A stretch of 64,000 nucleotides of DNA from Serratia nevei. Lineage in GTDB: Bacteria; Pseudomonadota; Gammaproteobacteria; Enterobacterales; Enterobacteriaceae. This document shows, piece by piece, positions 34,929 through 43,248 of this stretch (its first letter is position 1; each line of letters opens with the position of its first letter). The stretch lies in contig NZ_CP149940.1 in NCBI RefSeq assembly GCF_037948395.1, positions 1,674,001 to 1,738,000 on the forward strand. Direction: 5' to 3'. The position numbers and the translations under genes are program-made. The notes under the pieces are model-generated. The model searched no databases. It worked only from the letters and a program-made list of their open reading frames with translations, and had not been told where the DNA came from.

Positions 34929-35834
34929 TTACGCTTTTTTTTCGCCCACCAACACCGCCCGTTCGGTTTCTTCCCCCATGGCGATCAGCCAATCCAACAC
35001 CGTTGAGAATATCGCATCCTCCTGGCCGTCGGCCTGAGTCATCAGCACGTAATCCGTTCCGTCAGGCGCAAAGCCATATGGCGCCACCAGTGCGCCATTG
35101 ACGATATCATCCGCCACCAGCGCCAACGGGCCGATCCCGATACCGGCACCGGCGACCGCCGCCTGCAGGCTGAGATAGAAATGTTCGAAACGCAGCTCGT
35201 TGCCCGGCCGGATCTCGATGCCGCTGTAGGCACACCAGTCGCGCCAGGCGTACGGGCGCGTCTCGGTGTGGAGCAGGGTACCGCGCAGTTCACGCCCCGC
35301 CGCGGCATGCTCCCGGCGGCATACCGGGCCGACCCGTTCTTTGAGGAACGGGCGGGCGAGCACGTCGTCGGCGATCGGGAAATCGTTGCGGCGGATCGCC
35401 AGATCGATGCCTTCACGCGAGAAGGCGACGGCGCCGCCGGCGGAGACCAGCTGCAGATCGCGTTCTTTCCCCACCGCCTGCTGCAAACCGGCCAGACGCG
35501 GGATCAGCCAGCGGATCAGAAAGGTCGGCTCGCAGGAGATCACCAACGGGCGATTCTGATGATGCCGGCAGGCGCGGTCGATCGCCGACTGCAGGTTGTC
35601 CAGCCCCCGGCCGATCTCGCTCGCCAGCTCTTGCGCCTGCGGCGTCGGGTGCACCATGCGGCTGGTGCGTTGAAACAGCGCGAATCCCAGGGTCTGCTCG
35701 AATTCGCGCACCGCACGGCTGACGGCGCCGTCGGTAACGTTGAGAGATTTGGCGGCTTTCGACACGCTGCCGTACCGCACCGTAGCTTCGAAAGCCCGCA
35801 ATACCGCCAGGTTAGGCAATCTTCGTTGACGCAC
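34929..35834 (-). CDS. LysR-family transcriptional regulator
   Basis: A 301-residue LysR regulator of the GcvA-like branch. The helix-turn-helix is in residues about 8-60 (LPNLAVLRAFEATVRYG, then VSKAAKSLNVTDGAVSRAVR), followed by a periplasmic-binding-like effector domain. GTG 35834 is chosen because AGGGGG precedes it; the open frame extends ten codons further with no ribosome site. It diverges from the four-carbon sugar-acid operon with 112 bases between, containing the palindrome TATCAATCATTGATA, so it probably controls that operon. Confidence 0.86.
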   Translation of the reverse strand: MRQRRLPNLAVLRAFEATVRYGSVSKAAKSLNVTDGAVSRAVREFEQTLGFALFQRTSRMVHPTPQAQELASEIGRGLDNLQSAIDRACRHHQNRPLVISCEPTFLIRWLIPRLAGLQQAVGKERDLQLVSAGGAVAFSREGIDLAIRRNDFPIADDVLARPFLKERVGPVCRREHAAAGRELRGTLLHTETRPYAWRDWCAYSGIEIRPGNELRFEHFYLSLQAAVAGAGIGIGPLALVADDIVNGALVAPYGFAPDGTDYVLMTQADGQEDAIFSTVLDWLIAMGEETERAVLVGEKKA

Positions 35835-35858
35835 TGTGCCCCCTTTTGATTGAGTTTT

Positions 35859-35873
35859 TATCAATCATTGATA
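35859..35873. promoter_or_regulatory. Palindromic operator candidate for the LysR-type regulator
   Basis: TATCAATCATTGATA is a perfect 15-base palindrome in the 112-base divergent region between the LysR-type gene and the sugar-acid kinase gene, the expected place for a LysR-type binding site. Confidence 0.5.
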
Positions 35874-35946
35874 CTACGCAAATCGTTTTTTATTGCCAGC
35901 CAAATCCGCCAAAGTGTGCATCACTTTCCACTTACGGGTAACTGCG

Positions 35947-37062
35947 ATGATTGCCATTCTCGCCGATGATCTTACCAGCGCGCTCGACGGCGCGGCCCCG
36001 TTCGCCGCACGCGGACTGAATGCCTGCGTCATGCTGCGCCTGCCCGATGCCGCGTTGCAGGGCGCTGAGATCGTCGCCTTCGATTTAGATTCCCGCTTCG
36101 TTTCGCCGGAGCAGGCGGAGCGGCGTTTTCGCCATGCCGCCGCCTGCGTGAAACCGGCGCGCCTCATCTACAAAACGGTGGATTCCACGCTGCGTGGCAA
36201 TCTGGGGCCGGAAACGCGCGGGGCGCTGACGGGCAGCGGGCGCCGTCTCGCCATCGTCGCGCCGGCCTTCCCGGATGCCGGCCGCACCACGGTGGGCGGC
36301 CGGCAATACGTCGACGGCGTCGCGCTGGAGCAGACCGCCTTTGCGCGCGATCCGAAGAACCCGATCGTCACCGGCTACGTCATGGAGCGCATGGCGGGGC
36401 TGGAGCCGACGCGCTTTCAGGTATTCGACGCCGCAGACAACGGCGAGCTGGATGAGGTCGTGAGGCGGATCGGCATTGCCGAACCGGTGGTGTGGGTGGG
36501 ATCGCCGGGTCTGGCGGCGGCGCTGTCGCGTGCGTTGTCCTCGGAGGAGAACGCGCCGCCCGCTCAACCGCCGCTGCGAGCCCGCAAGGTGCTGGTGGCG
36601 ATTGGCAGCCTGCATCCGGCGAATGACGCCCAGCTGGCAAGCCTGCGGCAGGCGGGCGCGGTGCTGGTCACGCTGCCGGAAGCGGCCGATCCCGAGGCGG
36701 TAGCGCAAGAGGTGCGAGCGGCGTTTGCGCGTGCCGATGTGGTTTGCCTGATGTCGCCCCGGTCGCGAGCGGCCACGGCGGATCATGCCGCTGCGCTGGG
36801 CGCGGTCGTCAGCCGTTGCACGCCCGCCTTCGACGGGCTGGTGGCGACCGGCGGCGATACCGCGCGGCGCATCGTCGACGCCATGGCGGCCGGCTCATTG
36901 ACGCTGTTCGGTGAGGTGGAACCCGGCGTGCCTTTCGGGTTGTTAAATCTGCCGGGCCGCAGGCTGCCGTTCGCCACCAAGGCGGGCGGTTTTGGCCGGG
37001 CTGCCACGTTGTTGAACTGCGTAACCCGGTTGCGCGCTGACCGAGAAGGAGAAGAACGATGA
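35947..37062 (+). CDS. Four-carbon acid sugar kinase family protein (DUF1537, DtnK/OtnK-like)
   Basis: A 371-residue kinase with the two halves of this family: an N-terminal substrate domain opening with I-A-I-L-A-D-D-L-T-S-A (usually A-D-D-L/F-T-G-A, so glycine is replaced by serine) and K-T-V-D-S-T-L-R-G-N, and a C-terminal ATP-binding domain with L-V-A-T-G-G-D-T-A and L-P-F-A-T-K-A-G-G-F-G. Relatives phosphorylate D-threonate, D-erythronate or L-threonate at O4. Its stop overlaps the pdxA-like start. The pairing with a PdxA2-like dehydrogenase matches the DtnK-PdxA2 route. Confidence 0.85.
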   Translation: MIAILADDLTSALDGAAPFAARGLNACVMLRLPDAALQGAEIVAFDLDSRFVSPEQAERRFRHAAACVKPARLIYKTVDSTLRGNLGPETRGALTGSGRRLAIVAPAFPDAGRTTVGGRQYVDGVALEQTAFARDPKNPIVTGYVMERMAGLEPTRFQVFDAADNGELDEVVRRIGIAEPVVWVGSPGLAAALSRALSSEENAPPAQPPLRARKVLVAIGSLHPANDAQLASLRQAGAVLVTLPEAADPEAVAQEVRAAFARADVVCLMSPRSRAATADHAAALGAVVSRCTPAFDGLVATGGDTARRIVDAMAAGSLTLFGEVEPGVPFGLLNLPGRRLPFATKAGGFGRAATLLNCVTRLRADREGEER

Positions 37063-38060
37063 CCCTTTCCACCTTGCCGCTGGCGATAACCATGGGCGAT
37101 CCCGCCGGCATCGGGCCGGAGATCATCGCCAAACTGGCGGCCACAGAGCGGTTGAGCACGCCTTATGTAGTGATTGGCGATGCCGGTGCCCTGGCGCGCG
37201 CGGCGGCCAGTCTGGGGCTGACGCTGCACATCCGCGAGCTGCCCGCCTCGCTGGCGGGATGGGACGAAGCCTGGATGCGGGGAGAAACCGCCGTCTATTC
37301 CGCCGGCGTTGCGCTGCCGGCGGACTTGCCCCTCGGCAGGCTCGATAAGCGCGCGGGCGCGGCGTCTTATGCCTGGGTGGTTGCCGCCATCGATCTGGCG
37401 TTGGCGGGGCGTATCGCCGGCATCGTCACCGCGCCGCTGAACAAGGAGGCGATGCGCCTGGCGGGGATCGATTATCCGGGGCACACCGAGATCCTGGCGG
37501 CGCGCTCGGGCACCCAGGACTTCGCCATGATGCTGGCCAACGACGAGCTGCGGGTGATCCTGGTTTCCATTCACGTTTCGCTGCGGGACGCCATCGACGC
37601 GGCGACCGTGGAAAACGAACTGCGCGCGTTTCATCTGGCGCAAACGGCCTGTCGGGCGTTAGGCATAGCGAAACCGCGCATTGCGGTGGCCGGCCTGAAT
37701 CCGCACGCCGGGGAGAATGGCCTGTTCGGCCGCGAAGATCTTGACGTCATCGTGCCCGCCATCGCCCTGGCGCGGGAACAGGGGTTGGACGTCAGCGGCC
37801 CCTGGCCCGGCGATACCGTTTTCATGCGCGCCCGGCGCGGGGAGTTCGACATCGTGGTCGCCCAATATCACGACCAGGGCCTGATCCCGGTGAAATATCT
37901 CGGGGTGGATCATGGCGTTAACGTCACCGTCGGCCTGCCGTTTATCCGCACCTCGGTCGACCACGGTACGGCGTTCGATATCGCGGGCAGCGGACGGGCG
38001 GAACACGCCAGCCTGCTGTACGCCTTCCGGCAGGCGGAAAAAATGTTGCACGCCCAATAA
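37059..38060 (+). CDS. 4-hydroxythreonine-4-phosphate dehydrogenase family protein (PdxA2-like)
   Basis: A 333-residue PdxA-family NAD-dependent dehydrogenase. The start I-T-M-G-D-P-A-G-I-G-P-E is characteristic, and the metal-binding histidines are visible in G-H-T-E, S-I-H-V-S-L-R-D-A and Q-Y-H-D-Q-G. True PdxA serves vitamin B6 synthesis, but coupling by ATGA to a DUF1537 kinase points to the catabolic PdxA2, which oxidises and decarboxylates a 4-phosphorylated four-carbon acid to dihydroxyacetone phosphate. Activity on a particular stereoisomer cannot be stated. Confidence 0.87.
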   Translation: MTLSTLPLAITMGDPAGIGPEIIAKLAATERLSTPYVVIGDAGALARAAASLGLTLHIRELPASLAGWDEAWMRGETAVYSAGVALPADLPLGRLDKRAGAASYAWVVAAIDLALAGRIAGIVTAPLNKEAMRLAGIDYPGHTEILAARSGTQDFAMMLANDELRVILVSIHVSLRDAIDAATVENELRAFHLAQTACRALGIAKPRIAVAGLNPHAGENGLFGREDLDVIVPAIALAREQGLDVSGPWPGDTVFMRARRGEFDIVVAQYHDQGLIPVKYLGVDHGVNVTVGLPFIRTSVDHGTAFDIAGSGRAEHASLLYAFRQAEKMLHAQ

Positions 38061-38092
38061 CTCATATCACCTGAAGACAATAAGGAAACACC

Positions 38093-38785
38093 ATGCACAC
38101 ACCCGAGTTTATTTTCATGCTGACGCGCAACGACAGCACGGTGCCCGATGCGCAAGCGCGGCTACCAGAGGTGCTGGCTGCCGGCGTGAAGCATATCGGC
38201 TTTAAGGATATCGGCCTGCCGCTGGATCAACTCAAACAGTTGGCGCAGGCGATCCACGCCGGTGGCGCCACCGCTTATCTGGAAGTGGTTAGCCTGGATG
38301 AGGAAAGCGAGATGAATTCGGCGCGCGCGGCGCTGGCGTTGGGCGTTGATGTATTGATGGGGGGAACGCGGCCGGAAAGCGTGCTGCCGATCATTCGTCA
38401 GTCTGGCCTACGCTACTATCCGTTTGCCGGCCGCATCAGCGGCCACCCCAGCGTGCTGGAAGGTGACATTGACGATATTGTCGCCAGCGCCCGCCAGCGC
38501 GCCGCTTTACCGGGCGTGACAGGGCTGGATCTGCTGGCCTACCGCTTTGCCGGCGACGTGCCGACGTTGATTCGGCGGGTGTGCGATGCGGTCGACAAAC
38601 CGGTTTATATCGCCGGCTCTATCGACCGCGAAGATCGCATCGCCGCCGTGGTGACGGGCAATGCGGTTGGCTTCACCGTCGGTACCGCGGCGCTGGACGG
38701 TGTGTTTCCCGCCGATAAGCCGGGGCTGACGGCGCAAGTCAACGCCGTGAAATGCCTGATTGGCAATGTGATCCGCAAACTGTAA
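38093..38785 (+). CDS. Barrel-fold protein of unknown function in the sugar-acid operon
   Basis: A 230-residue protein with an alternating strand/helix pattern and G-rich loops of a (beta/alpha)8 barrel: I-F-M-L-T-R-N-D, V-K-H-I-G-F-K-D-I-G, A-Y-L-E-V-V-S, L-G-V-D-V-L-M-G-G-T, Y-Y-P-F-A-G-R-I-S-G-H, G-L-D-L-L-A-Y-R, and I-A-G-S-I-D-R-E near a probable phosphate site. The last segments resemble HisA/TrpF-type phosphate binding. It follows the PdxA2-like gene by 32 bases. A role as isomerase, epimerase or aldolase acting on a phosphorylated four-carbon intermediate is plausible but unproven. Confidence 0.7.
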   Translation: MHTPEFIFMLTRNDSTVPDAQARLPEVLAAGVKHIGFKDIGLPLDQLKQLAQAIHAGGATAYLEVVSLDEESEMNSARAALALGVDVLMGGTRPESVLPIIRQSGLRYYPFAGRISGHPSVLEGDIDDIVASARQRAALPGVTGLDLLAYRFAGDVPTLIRRVCDAVDKPVYIAGSIDREDRIAAVVTGNAVGFTVGTAALDGVFPADKPGLTAQVNAVKCLIGNVIRKL

Positions 38786-38968
38786 CGCGTCTCCATTCGG
38801 TTCTTTCCACGGCGATGGGGCGGTTATCTCATTCGTTGAATCATTAATTTGTATGGCTTCTCTTTTTAATGCTCTAGCGAGCAGGCACGCCCTTGGGCGC
38901 TCGCCGACGTTTACCCGGCAAAACAGCGTAATTGCCGCCAGGTTCAATATATATAGAGGGAGTGAAAA

Positions 38969-39319
38969 ATGAATAAAGGGTTAGGGAGTGCCGTTGTGGC
39001 GGTGAGCCTGTTGTTAACCGGCTGCGATACCTTCAGCCTGCTGCGCGATCAAAAGATCGCCGAGGCCTTTCACGTCGGCGCCGACAAGCGCTCGGTCAGC
39101 CGGGATTTCGGCGCGCCGATCGCCACCCGGCCGACGCTGAACGGCCAGGGCGTGTGCCACGACTATAACCACCGCTTGCCGAACGGCACCGTGACGCCGT
39201 TCTACGTCGGCTTCAGAAACAGCGACGGCAAAGTGGTGGCCTTTGGCCCCACCACCTGCGGGGAAGCGCAGGCCAACGGCAATCTGAACAGTGATGAACC
39301 TATCAAACAGCGGTTCTAA
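38969..39319 (+). CDS. Small outer-membrane lipoprotein, OsmE-like (SmpA/OmlA fold)
   Basis: A 116-residue lipoprotein with lipobox L-L-T-G-C after a hydrophobic signal, and a short domain with V-S-R-D-F-G-A-P-I, G-V-C-H-D-Y and P-T-T-C-G-E-A, reminiscent of the BamE/SmpA/OmlA fold and of osmotically inducible OsmE. GAGGGAG precedes the ATG. It is a single gene at the left edge of the accessory cassette. The match to OsmE is moderate. Confidence 0.7.
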   Translation: MNKGLGSAVVAVSLLLTGCDTFSLLRDQKIAEAFHVGADKRSVSRDFGAPIATRPTLNGQGVCHDYNHRLPNGTVTPFYVGFRNSDGKVVAFGPTTCGEAQANGNLNSDEPIKQRF

Positions 39320-39326
39320 ACGGGCG

Positions 39327-39356
39327 TTGCTGCGCCGGCCTGGGCCGGCGCAGCAA
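39327..39356. repeat. Perfect 14-bp inverted repeat
   Basis: TTGCTGCGCCGGCC and GGCCGGCGCAGCAA are perfectly complementary around a 2-base loop (TG), just after the OsmE-like gene. No T-run follows, so it is either a Rho-assisted 3' end or a REP-like palindrome. The 340 bases between it and the lipase gene are AT-richer and hold no clear gene. Confidence 0.55.
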
Positions 39357-39699
39357 AAGCAGCCCAGCAACGTCGGGTGTGCCATTTTTCTTTTTCTCTA
39401 TATCCCTTCTGATTCTCCGCCAGACTTTTATCTGAGATTTATTTTCCTATGGCGTTTGCCAGACGCCGCTGCCGAAAAACGCCACTGCATGAATTTCCTC
39501 CACCGAGTGTTACGGTGTGAACAGCAAGACAACAAAGCAATCTTTGCTGAATTGTGCTAGTTTTTCGAACATTCACGGACATGCAGTGACCTGCAAGATA
39601 AGGATATCCAATGCGTTATCGTTCGCTAAATCTCGGCGAGGTGACAAGGAAAGGGGCCGGAACGCCGCCCCAGGGAAGCGACGTACGGACTGGTGCCGT

Positions 39700-41181
39700 A
39701 TGAAGCTGCTCTCTCTCTTTTCTGAACACACGGCGCCGGAAAGTTTCTCCCGGATACTCACCCCGACACAAGCGTGCCATGAGCTGGAACGGCATTATCT
39801 GTTCGGCGGCGCAGCCGGCATATCGATAAGCAGCCGGTATTCCATAACCCGTAATACTCAATCCGGTATTGGCGTCACCGGTTATCGTGAGGACGCGATT
39901 GTGAAGCGCAGCGTGTTCGATGATCTCAACCGGGGCGGTTTGCTGGCGATTGATGAGGAAATAGGCGCCTGGACGCCGACCAAATACGCGTTTTACGTCG
40001 ACGCGGAAGGCCGATTACAGCGCTATCCCGGCAGCTCTCTTCCTGCCTTTTATCCTACAGGGCGCGTGATCGCCCGCTATGAAGAAATGGTCAGCCGCTA
40101 TGGCCGGCGGGCAAAACCGACGGTGCTGCCGGCGAGGCAGAATACGACCCGGAATCCCCCTCTGCAGCAAGCCATCGCTACCGCAGTGGCAACCGTTGCC
40201 GCCACGGTACAGGCCATTCGTCCGATGACCAAGGCAGAACGCTGGCAAGAACGCCAGTACCTGATAGGGCGAGGCAACCGCAGCATTTACCCGGATGCGC
40301 GCATGGCGGCACAGCGATTGGCGGAGAACAACGTCGCGGTCGAAAAAGCGAAGCTGGCTGAGAATGTTTACAAGACCACTAACCCGCTCAAGGACACGAT
40401 AGACATCCCTGAGGGCTGGAAGGACATCAGTAACAATGATGGGGCGCTGGGCCGGCTTGGTTTGAGCAGTAACATGCTTTATGACAAACCAATGAATCCT
40501 GACTTTTTAGCCCGAGTTTATCAGCCAGACGAAAGTGTCTTTGGCAAGGCGATGAACCCGACGGTGGTATTCCGCGGATCGCGGGCACCCGAGTTCCCGG
40601 AGGGAATAAGCCGCGCAACCCAAAAAGCCTTAATAAGGGGTGACTTATCAGGCATTAAAAATCTCAGTGACTGGAAAAACAACGGTGCTCAGGGAATAGG
40701 GCTTAATTCTGAATACTACAAAAAAGCGGTTGGTATTGGCGATAAAATTTCAAAGGTATCCAATATCGACGTTGCAGGTCACTCATTAGGCGGTGGCATG
40801 GCGTCTGCTGCCTCCATGGCCAGCGGCAAGCCAGCTTGGACGTTTAATGCCGCTGGATTGCATGCGGGAACCGTAGAAAAATACGGCGGCTCTATAATAG
40901 GTAGTGTCGATAATATTCAGGCGTATCGCGTGAAAGGGGAGCTGTTGACCAAGCTGCAGGAGGTTGATTTGTGGGAGGATGCCAAAGACCTCAAATTTTA
41001 TCCGCCGGCGGTTATGGCGAAAGAACGGTTGTCCATGTTGGCGCCTGACGCCGTGGGAGTAAAACACACGCTTTCCGGTGGAACAGGCTCACTGCTGGAT
41101 AAGCACGGTATAGACCAGGCGATACAATGCATTGAAAATGAAAAAGACGATGACATTGCCACAATCAAGGGAAGAATATGA
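39700..41181 (+). CDS. Putative antibacterial lipase (class 3 / Tle-like alpha/beta hydrolase)
   Basis: About 493 residues. A lipase nucleophile elbow V-A-G-H-S-L-G-G-G lies in the C-terminal third (S362), with a later candidate histidine (H456 in VKHTLSG). The first 200 residues have no signal peptide and no family I recognise, and include a low-complexity alanine/threonine/valine stretch. The next gene overlaps by four bases (ATGA) and encodes an ankyrin-type lipoprotein, a setting typical of type VI secretion phospholipase effectors and their periplasmic immunity proteins. The start is uncertain: GTG 39517 is also in frame, and neither has a good ribosome site. Confidence 0.7.
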   Translation: MKLLSLFSEHTAPESFSRILTPTQACHELERHYLFGGAAGISISSRYSITRNTQSGIGVTGYREDAIVKRSVFDDLNRGGLLAIDEEIGAWTPTKYAFYVDAEGRLQRYPGSSLPAFYPTGRVIARYEEMVSRYGRRAKPTVLPARQNTTRNPPLQQAIATAVATVAATVQAIRPMTKAERWQERQYLIGRGNRSIYPDARMAAQRLAENNVAVEKAKLAENVYKTTNPLKDTIDIPEGWKDISNNDGALGRLGLSSNMLYDKPMNPDFLARVYQPDESVFGKAMNPTVVFRGSRAPEFPEGISRATQKALIRGDLSGIKNLSDWKNNGAQGIGLNSEYYKKAVGIGDKISKVSNIDVAGHSLGGGMASAASMASGKPAWTFNAAGLHAGTVEKYGGSIIGSVDNIQAYRVKGELLTKLQEVDLWEDAKDLKFYPPAVMAKERLSMLAPDAVGVKHTLSGGTGSLLDKHGIDQAIQCIENEKDDDIATIKGRI

Positions 41182-41951
41182 AAAAACTTATTCTCATTAT
41201 CACGATGGTAGTGTCTACGCTCATCATGCAGGGGTGCGAAAAAGGTATGGATTTACAACCGCAGTATTATTTTGACGGTCAGCAATTGGACATTGCCAAA
41301 GCCATTTATGATGGTGACAGGCCGCAGTTGGATAAACAGTTATCATCAGTAAACAAAGAGATCTTAAATCGTCCAGCTAAGGAAGAAATGACCTTATTGT
41401 TCTGGGCAATAAACAATGCCATCTATGATAAAACCACACCTGAAAGGCTGAAAATTATCACTGATTTGGTAAAAGCCGGCGCAGATCCTTTACAGCCTCA
41501 ACCCAACACGCCAGGTAGCCCAGCTGAATTTGTTATGAAAGCGGATAAAGGTATCTGGATACAGGCTATGTTAGAGGGCGGACTTTCTCCAAATGCTAGG
41601 GATAAGGTTCATAATCAACCCATTATATTTAATAGCATCTTTGCAAAAAACACAGAAACATTAGAGGTCATGTTGGAGCATGGTGCTGATATAAATATAA
41701 GAAATTCACTGGGTGATACGCTGCTCATCGATGCTTTAGACTATCACTCCTATGACCACGTCATTCTTCTTTTAGAAAAAGGTGCCGATAGCGATATAAG
41801 AGGCAACTCGGGTTGGACGATGGGCAATCAACTGCAACGGCTGATTAATAGGAGTCAGGACGGCAGTGAGGCGAAAGCGTCTCTTGAGCGCATCAAAGAC
41901 GAGCTAATTAAGCGTGGCGGGAAATGGCCGCCTGCTCCTGTCAGTAAATAA
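41178..41951 (+). CDS. Ankyrin-repeat lipoprotein, probable immunity protein 1
   Basis: A 257-residue lipoprotein with lipobox L-I-M-Q-G-C, so it should be anchored in the periplasm. Ankyrin-type repeats follow (L-V-K-A-G-A-D-P-L, M-L-E-G-G-L-S-P-N-A, M-L-E-H-G-A-D-I-N-I-R, L-L-E-K-G-A-D-S-D-I-R). The ATG overlaps the lipase stop. Base composition is clearly more AT-rich than the surrounding genome. It is closely similar to the next gene, diverging mainly in the last third. Immunity function is inferred from coupling and cell location. Confidence 0.78.
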   Translation: MKKLILIITMVVSTLIMQGCEKGMDLQPQYYFDGQQLDIAKAIYDGDRPQLDKQLSSVNKEILNRPAKEEMTLLFWAINNAIYDKTTPERLKIITDLVKAGADPLQPQPNTPGSPAEFVMKADKGIWIQAMLEGGLSPNARDKVHNQPIIFNSIFAKNTETLEVMLEHGADINIRNSLGDTLLIDALDYHSYDHVILLLEKGADSDIRGNSGWTMGNQLQRLINRSQDGSEAKASLERIKDELIKRGGKWPPAPVSK

Positions 41952-42040
41952 GCTGTTCTCAGTATCCCAAGGGTGTAGAGGGATACTGATACGGTAATAA
42001 AGCAAAGTTGGGCCGTGGTTATGTTAAAAATGGAGATGGC

Positions 42041-42784
42041 ATGAGGCACAGCACTCTTATCATTATCATGTTGCTGTCGATGCTCATGATGCAGGGATGC
42101 GAACAAGGTAGGGATCTACAACCACAGGATTACTTTGAAGGTAAGCAGCTGGACATCGCCAAGATCATCTACGAGGGTGACAGGCAAAAGCTGGATAAGG
42201 TTTTACCGACGGTAAGCAAAGAAACGTTAAATCGGCCGGCCAAGGCGGAGATGACGTTATTATTCTGGGCGATAAATAACGCTATCTTTGACAAGAACAC
42301 GCCAGAGCGGCTCAAGATCATTACGGCTCTGATCAAGGCGGGAGCAGACCCACTGCAGCCAAGAGCTGAGGGGGGGAGTAGCCCAGCTGAATTTGTTATG
42401 AAGGCGGACAAAGGCGTCTGGATACAGGCCATGCTGGAAGGTGGCCTTTCTCCAAACGCCAGAGATAAGGTTCATAATCAACCTATTATTTTTGAAAGTT
42501 TTGAAGCGAAGAATACCGAAACATTAAAGGTGCTGATTGCGTACAAAGCTGATGTTAATATCAAAGGGTCTATGAACAGAACTCCATTAATTAATGCGCT
42601 GTATAACAGTTGCCCTGAGCACATTGAGGTTCTTTTGGCTCATGGCGCTAACCCCTTAGCCAAAGATGATTTTAATGACAGCTTCCTTTCTCTGATTTCT
42701 GCGGAAATAGCCAAAGGGGATAAGAGTAATGCGTACATAAAAAAGCTAATTAAAATTAAAGAAAAAATAAAACAGGTGAATTAG
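42041..42784 (+). CDS. Ankyrin-repeat lipoprotein, probable immunity protein 2 (paralogue)
   Basis: A 247-residue paralogue of the preceding protein: lipobox L-M-M-Q-G-C, then nearly the same sequence through the first two repeats (for example M-T-L-L-F-W-A-I-N-N-A-I and G-L-S-P-N-A-R-D-K-V-H-N-Q-P-I-I-F) and a divergent C-terminal third. ATG 42041 has GGAG upstream. The tandem copy suggests protection against variant lipases carried by related strains. The gene is AT-rich, especially at its 3' end. Confidence 0.78.
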   Translation: MRHSTLIIIMLLSMLMMQGCEQGRDLQPQDYFEGKQLDIAKIIYEGDRQKLDKVLPTVSKETLNRPAKAEMTLLFWAINNAIFDKNTPERLKIITALIKAGADPLQPRAEGGSSPAEFVMKADKGVWIQAMLEGGLSPNARDKVHNQPIIFESFEAKNTETLKVLIAYKADVNIKGSMNRTPLINALYNSCPEHIEVLLAHGANPLAKDDFNDSFLSLISAEIAKGDKSNAYIKKLIKIKEKIKQVN

Positions 42785-43076
42785 TTTGCCTCGAGTCTCA
42801 TGGCGGACAATGCTGGCACTTCCCCCAGTGCACTTCCATGACGTGATGACATACAGGGAATGAGCCACCAAAGAGCACCCAGCTGATGGTGACGAGAGTG
42901 GTGCTGTTAAGAGCCGTTTTTGGCGCCACCGAACAGTGGCGAACCCACAAGCAGCGTTTCTATTTTGAAACCTGCACATTGATGGGGATGCTGGCGTAAG
43001 CGACACCCAGAGGCAGGATGCTTTATGTCTGACGACGAGGCAGCGACAGCAGGTATTGCGGGCTGTTTCAGGCAAC
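42785..43076. other. Possible decayed coding remnant
   Basis: A stretch of intermediate GC content after the second ankyrin gene. Both strands show short interrupted frames of protein-like composition, for example a plus-strand run containing Q-L-M-V-T-R-V-V-L-L-R-A-V-F-G-A-T, but no intact gene and no family I recognise. It may be the end of an older version of the accessory cassette. Confidence 0.3.
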
Positions 43077-43119
43077 AAAAAACCCGATAATCTTGAACCT
43101 AAAAGGCGGGATTATCGGG
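43077..43119 (-). terminator. Rho-independent terminator of ybjL
   Basis: On the minus strand CCCGATAATC and GATTATCGGG form a perfect 10-bp stem with a 17-base loop, followed by six Ts. It ends transcription of the ybjL gene, whose stop is about 130 bases upstream. Confidence 0.85.
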
Positions 43120-43248
43120 CTCCACAAAATGGGGACATCAAAGAAAAGCAGTGGCACTAATTCAGACTGCGGCCCCCAACGAAAGTTCTGGCCGGCAACA
43201 AAAAAATCAAAATATTTTTATCGCTGATCCATCTCTCCCGCTAATCGA

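Noticed and set aside
37059..38060. Biosynthetic pdxA of the vitamin B6 pathway
   Set aside because: Coupling to a DUF1537 kinase rather than to surA/ksgA indicates the catabolic PdxA2 type.
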